Source: Agromyces albus
GTDB lineage: Bacteria; Actinomycetota; Actinomycetes; Actinomycetales; Microbacteriaceae
Assembly: GCF_004134825.1 (NCBI RefSeq)
Contig: NZ_SDPN01000039.1
Span: 1-40,478 of the forward strand
Direction: 5' to 3'
Length of the DNA: 40,478 nt
This document shows positions 38,599 to 40,478 of the stretch, piece by piece. The translations under genes were made by a program, and so were the position numbers. Every line of letters begins with the position of its first letter. Positions within the stretch are counted from its first letter, which is position 1. The notes under the pieces were generated by a model. It was not told the DNA's origin and did no database searches. It worked only from the letters and a program-made list of their open reading frames with translations.

Positions 38599-39558
38599 AT
38601 GAATCGTGTCCTGCGCCGCGCCGCGCCCGTCGCGCTCGCCGCCACCGCAGCCCTCTTCCTCGCCGGTTGTGCCGGCAGCCCCGAGCCTGAGCCGACCGAA
38701 ACGCCAGATGCCACCGCCGAGTGCATGGAGGTCTCGTCGGGCGAGCTGAGCGACGGCGTCACGGTCGAGGGCGCATTCGCCGAGGCGCCGACCGCGACGT
38801 TCACGACGCCGCTCGAGGCGGAGTCGCTCGAGCGATCGGTCGCTATCGAGGGCGACGGCGACGAGACCGCGCCCGGCGACCCGATCAACGCGGTCATCAG
38901 CGCGTTCTCGGGCACGACGGGTGAGCGCGTCTTCTCGCAGCCCACCACCATCACCGTGGGCGACTCCAAGCTCTTCGACGCGTTCCTCTCGGGCATCGAC
39001 TGCGTGCCGGTCGGCTCGCGCACCGTGACGGTGGCGCCGGCCTCGACGCTCTACGGCGACGAGGGCAACGAGTCGATCGGCATCGCCGGTGGCGAGACGA
39101 TCGTCATCGTCGTCGACGTCGTCGAGGTGCAGGAGCCGCTCAAGCCCGGCGAGTGGACCGAGAACCCGCCCGAGGTGAAGTTCGGCGCCGAGGGTGAAGC
39201 GCCCACGGTCACGCTGCCCGACTCGGCTCCGCCCACTGCGCTCCTGCTGAAGGTGCTCGAAGAGGGCGACGGCGACACGGTCGGCACCGGCGACAACGTG
39301 ACCGTGCAGTACCAGGGCACGAGCTGGGAGACCGGTGAGATCTTCGACCAGAGCTACGGCGGCGAGCCGGCGACGTTCCCGACCGACGGCGTCATCCAGG
39401 GCTTCGGTGCCGCGCTCGTCGGCCAGAAGGTCGGCACGAAGCTCATCGTGACCATCCCGCCGGAGTACGGCTATGGAACGGATGCCGCTGCGCACGAGCT
39501 CGGCGCGCAGACGCTCGTGTTCCTCGTCGAGATCGAGGGCACCGCGCCGGCCGAGTAG
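38599..39558 (+). CDS. FKBP-type peptidyl-prolyl isomerase lipoprotein
   Basis: The 319-residue exported lipoprotein has a signal peptide MNRVLRRAAPVALAATAALF and lipobox LAGC (Cys24). A first, diverged FKBP-like domain spans about 60-190: it has PTATFTTPLEAES and INAVISAFSGTTGE but no clear active-site aromatics. The second (about 200-315) is a normal FKBP domain with NVTVQYQGTSWETGEIFDQSY, VIQGFGAALVGQKVGTKLIV and IPPEYGYG. It should speed proline isomerisation in folding secreted proteins. ATG 38599 is chosen because it puts a canonical signal peptide at the start; GTG 38551 would add 16 residues. The gene ends before a strong hairpin. Confidence 0.9.
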   Translation: MNRVLRRAAPVALAATAALFLAGCAGSPEPEPTETPDATAECMEVSSGELSDGVTVEGAFAEAPTATFTTPLEAESLERSVAIEGDGDETAPGDPINAVISAFSGTTGERVFSQPTTITVGDSKLFDAFLSGIDCVPVGSRTVTVAPASTLYGDEGNESIGIAGGETIVIVVDVVEVQEPLKPGEWTENPPEVKFGAEGEAPTVTLPDSAPPTALLLKVLEEGDGDTVGTGDNVTVQYQGTSWETGEIFDQSYGGEPATFPTDGVIQGFGAALVGQKVGTKLIVTIPPEYGYGTDAAAHELGAQTLVFLVEIEGTAPAE

Positions 39559-39572
39559 CCCGCACGCGAGCA

Positions 39573-39611
39573 GTGAAGGGCCGGGTGGCGTTCGCCGCCC
39601 GGCCCTTTCAC
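39573..39611. terminator. Bidirectional hairpin terminator
   Basis: GTGAAGGGCCGGGTGGCG and CGCCGCCCGGCCCTTTCAC pair with one mismatch and a bulge around a short TT loop, between the FKBP stop (39558) and the convergent EcfT stop (39608-39610), which lies inside the stem. The CCCTTTCA side gives a small T-run for rightward transcription. Confidence 0.85.
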
Positions 39612-40478
39612 GCGCCGAGGCCCGACGCCCACCACGCGAGCGCCGCACTCGCCACGAGGAAGCACGCGACGAAGACGGTGTCGCGAACGCGCCAGGGCAT
39701 GCGGTGCCGTTCGGTGCGGGTCGGGTGTGCGCCGAACGCGCGGGCGTCCATCGCGAGGGCGACGCGCTCGGCATGCCGGATGGCGCTCGCGAGCAGGGGC
39801 ACGGCGTAGCCGATCGCGCGCCAGAGGGCCGCGATGGGGCCGCGCCCGGCATCCGTTCCGCGCACCCGGTGTGCCGCCCTGATGACCTCGAGCTCGTGGC
39901 CGAAGCGCGGCGCGAAGCGGTACGACGCCAGCACGGTGTAGCCGATGCGGTACGGCACGCGCAGGTTCTGCACCATGGCGCGCACGAGGTCGGGCCCGGT
40001 CGTCGTGAACCCGGCGGCGAGCGCCAGCAGGGCGATGCTCGCGAATCGCAGCGCGGTGGCGAGACCGAGCAGGTAGGCGGCGAGCGTGAACCGCAGGTCG
40101 CCGAGCTCGAGGAGCACGACGCCGGCGCCTGGGTCGTCGGCGCCGATGCGGCCCGGGTCGATCCAGATGCCGAAGCTCACGCCGACGACGAGCGTCACGA
40201 CCGGGATCGCCACGAGCACGAGCAGCAGGGCCCCGCGAGACAGCCGCGCGCCGATGAGGAGCAGCGCGATCGCGAAGATCGCGAACGCGAGCGGCACCGG
40301 GATGCCCCGCGAGAAGGCGATGAGCACCATCACGGGCACCGGCGCGAGCACCTTCGCGAGCGGATTGAGGTGGTGCAGGAACCGCCACGCGGGTGCCGGT
40401 GCCGCCGGGGCGAAGGGGTCGAGCCGGCCGCCGGATGCCGCCGCGGCACCGGGAGCCGCGGGCGAGCCGCCCGTCGAC
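39608..40478 (-). CDS. Energy-coupling factor transporter membrane protein EcfT (5' end missing)
   Basis: The visible 289 residues run off the right edge; no ATG or GTG occurs before the conserved start, so the true start lies outside. A Pro/Ala-rich stretch (DPFAPAAPAPA) precedes FLHHLNPLAK, the typical EcfT N-terminal motif. Membrane helices then include FAIFAIALLLIGARL and ALLLVLVAIPVVTLVVGVS. AMDARAFGA near the C-terminus is one of the Ala-Arg-containing coupling helices that contact the ATPases, with Ala in place of the more usual Gly. EcfT links vitamin- or metal-binding S components to ATPases; the Pro-rich start may be a linker after an upstream fused or separate subunit. Confidence 0.87.
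   Translation of the reverse strand, partial: STGGSPAAPGAAAASGGRLDPFAPAAPAPAWRFLHHLNPLAKVLAPVPVMVLIAFSRGIPVPLAFAIFAIALLLIGARLSRGALLLVLVAIPVVTLVVGVSFGIWIDPGRIGADDPGAGVVLLELGDLRFTLAAYLLGLATALRFASIALLALAAGFTTTGPDLVRAMVQNLRVPYRIGYTVLASYRFAPRFGHELEVIRAAHRVRGTDAGRGPIAALWRAIGYAVPLLASAIRHAERVALAMDARAFGAHPTRTERHRMPWRVRDTVFVACFLVASAALAWWASGLGA

Noticed and set aside
1..40478. tRNA, rRNA, insertion sequence or attachment site
   Set aside because: No tRNA-like cloverleaf, rRNA segment, transposase, integrase or flanking direct repeat was recognised by reading; an automated tRNA and Rfam scan could still find a small RNA.

Overview
This is a very GC-rich stretch with dense, tightly packed genes. Stop-start overlaps of the ATGA/GTGA type are common, several genes look leaderless, and rare GCA/TCC codons recur inside a repeated GGATGCC/GGCATCC word. 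Together with the gene families present, this points to an actinobacterium, most likely of the Microbacteriaceae (Agromyces/Microbacterium-like). No rRNA, tRNA, CRISPR array, insertion sequence or phage gene was recognised.

Layout. 1-7.1 kb holds a truncated membrane acyltransferase, a PaaI-type thioesterase, a DesK/LiaS-type two-component system, a YihY-family membrane protein, an alpha/beta hydrolase, a tiny proline-rich protein and a maltose-type O-acetyltransferase. 7.3-9.5 kb is a DEAD-box RNA helicase with a structured leader, a long repetitive basic N-terminus and a strong terminator. 9.5-11.2 kb is a TetR/DoxX divergent pair and a metallophosphoesterase. 11.3-16.4 kb is a four-gene lower phenylacetate operon (thiolase, enoyl-CoA hydratase, hydroxyacyl-CoA dehydrogenase, PaaZ). 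16.4-24.3 kb carries an SGNH lipoprotein, a second acyltransferase, a RecQ helicase with a phosphoribosyltransferase-like tail, an LLM oxidoreductase, a small unknown protein, and a TetR-ABC exporter cassette. 24.3-30 kb is the upper phenylacetate module: paaR divergent from paaABCDE plus a PaaG-like isomerase. 30-36.7 kb is a small membrane protein and a complete Mrp/Mnh Na+/H+ antiporter operon with fused A and B subunits. 36.8-40.5 kb carries a sulfurtransferase, a methyltransferase, an FKBP lipoprotein and the 3' part of an EcfT transporter gene.

How the genes work together. Phenylacetyl-CoA would be epoxidised by PaaABCDE, isomerised to the oxepin by the PaaG-like protein, ring-opened and oxidised by PaaZ, and beta-oxidised by the thiolase, hydratase and dehydrogenase of the other cluster. 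No phenylacetate-CoA ligase (PaaK) gene is in the window. A 22-bp palindrome resembling the PaaR operator described in Corynebacterium lies in front of both clusters, so one TetR repressor probably controls both.

The most unusual signal is a family of short palindromic repeats (core CCGGTGGTCGAGTAG ... CGTATCGA), present at four places. Each copy sits inside a predicted coding region. Three lie in the N-terminal codons of phenylacetate genes (paaH, paaC, paaE) and one makes up a large part of a small unknown gene; all are in frame. Other leads are a 35-bp near-perfect palindrome that covers a TetR promoter and its GTG start, a 20-bp palindrome shared in degenerate form with the two-component system, the RecQ-PRTase fusion, and the over-represented GGATGCC word.
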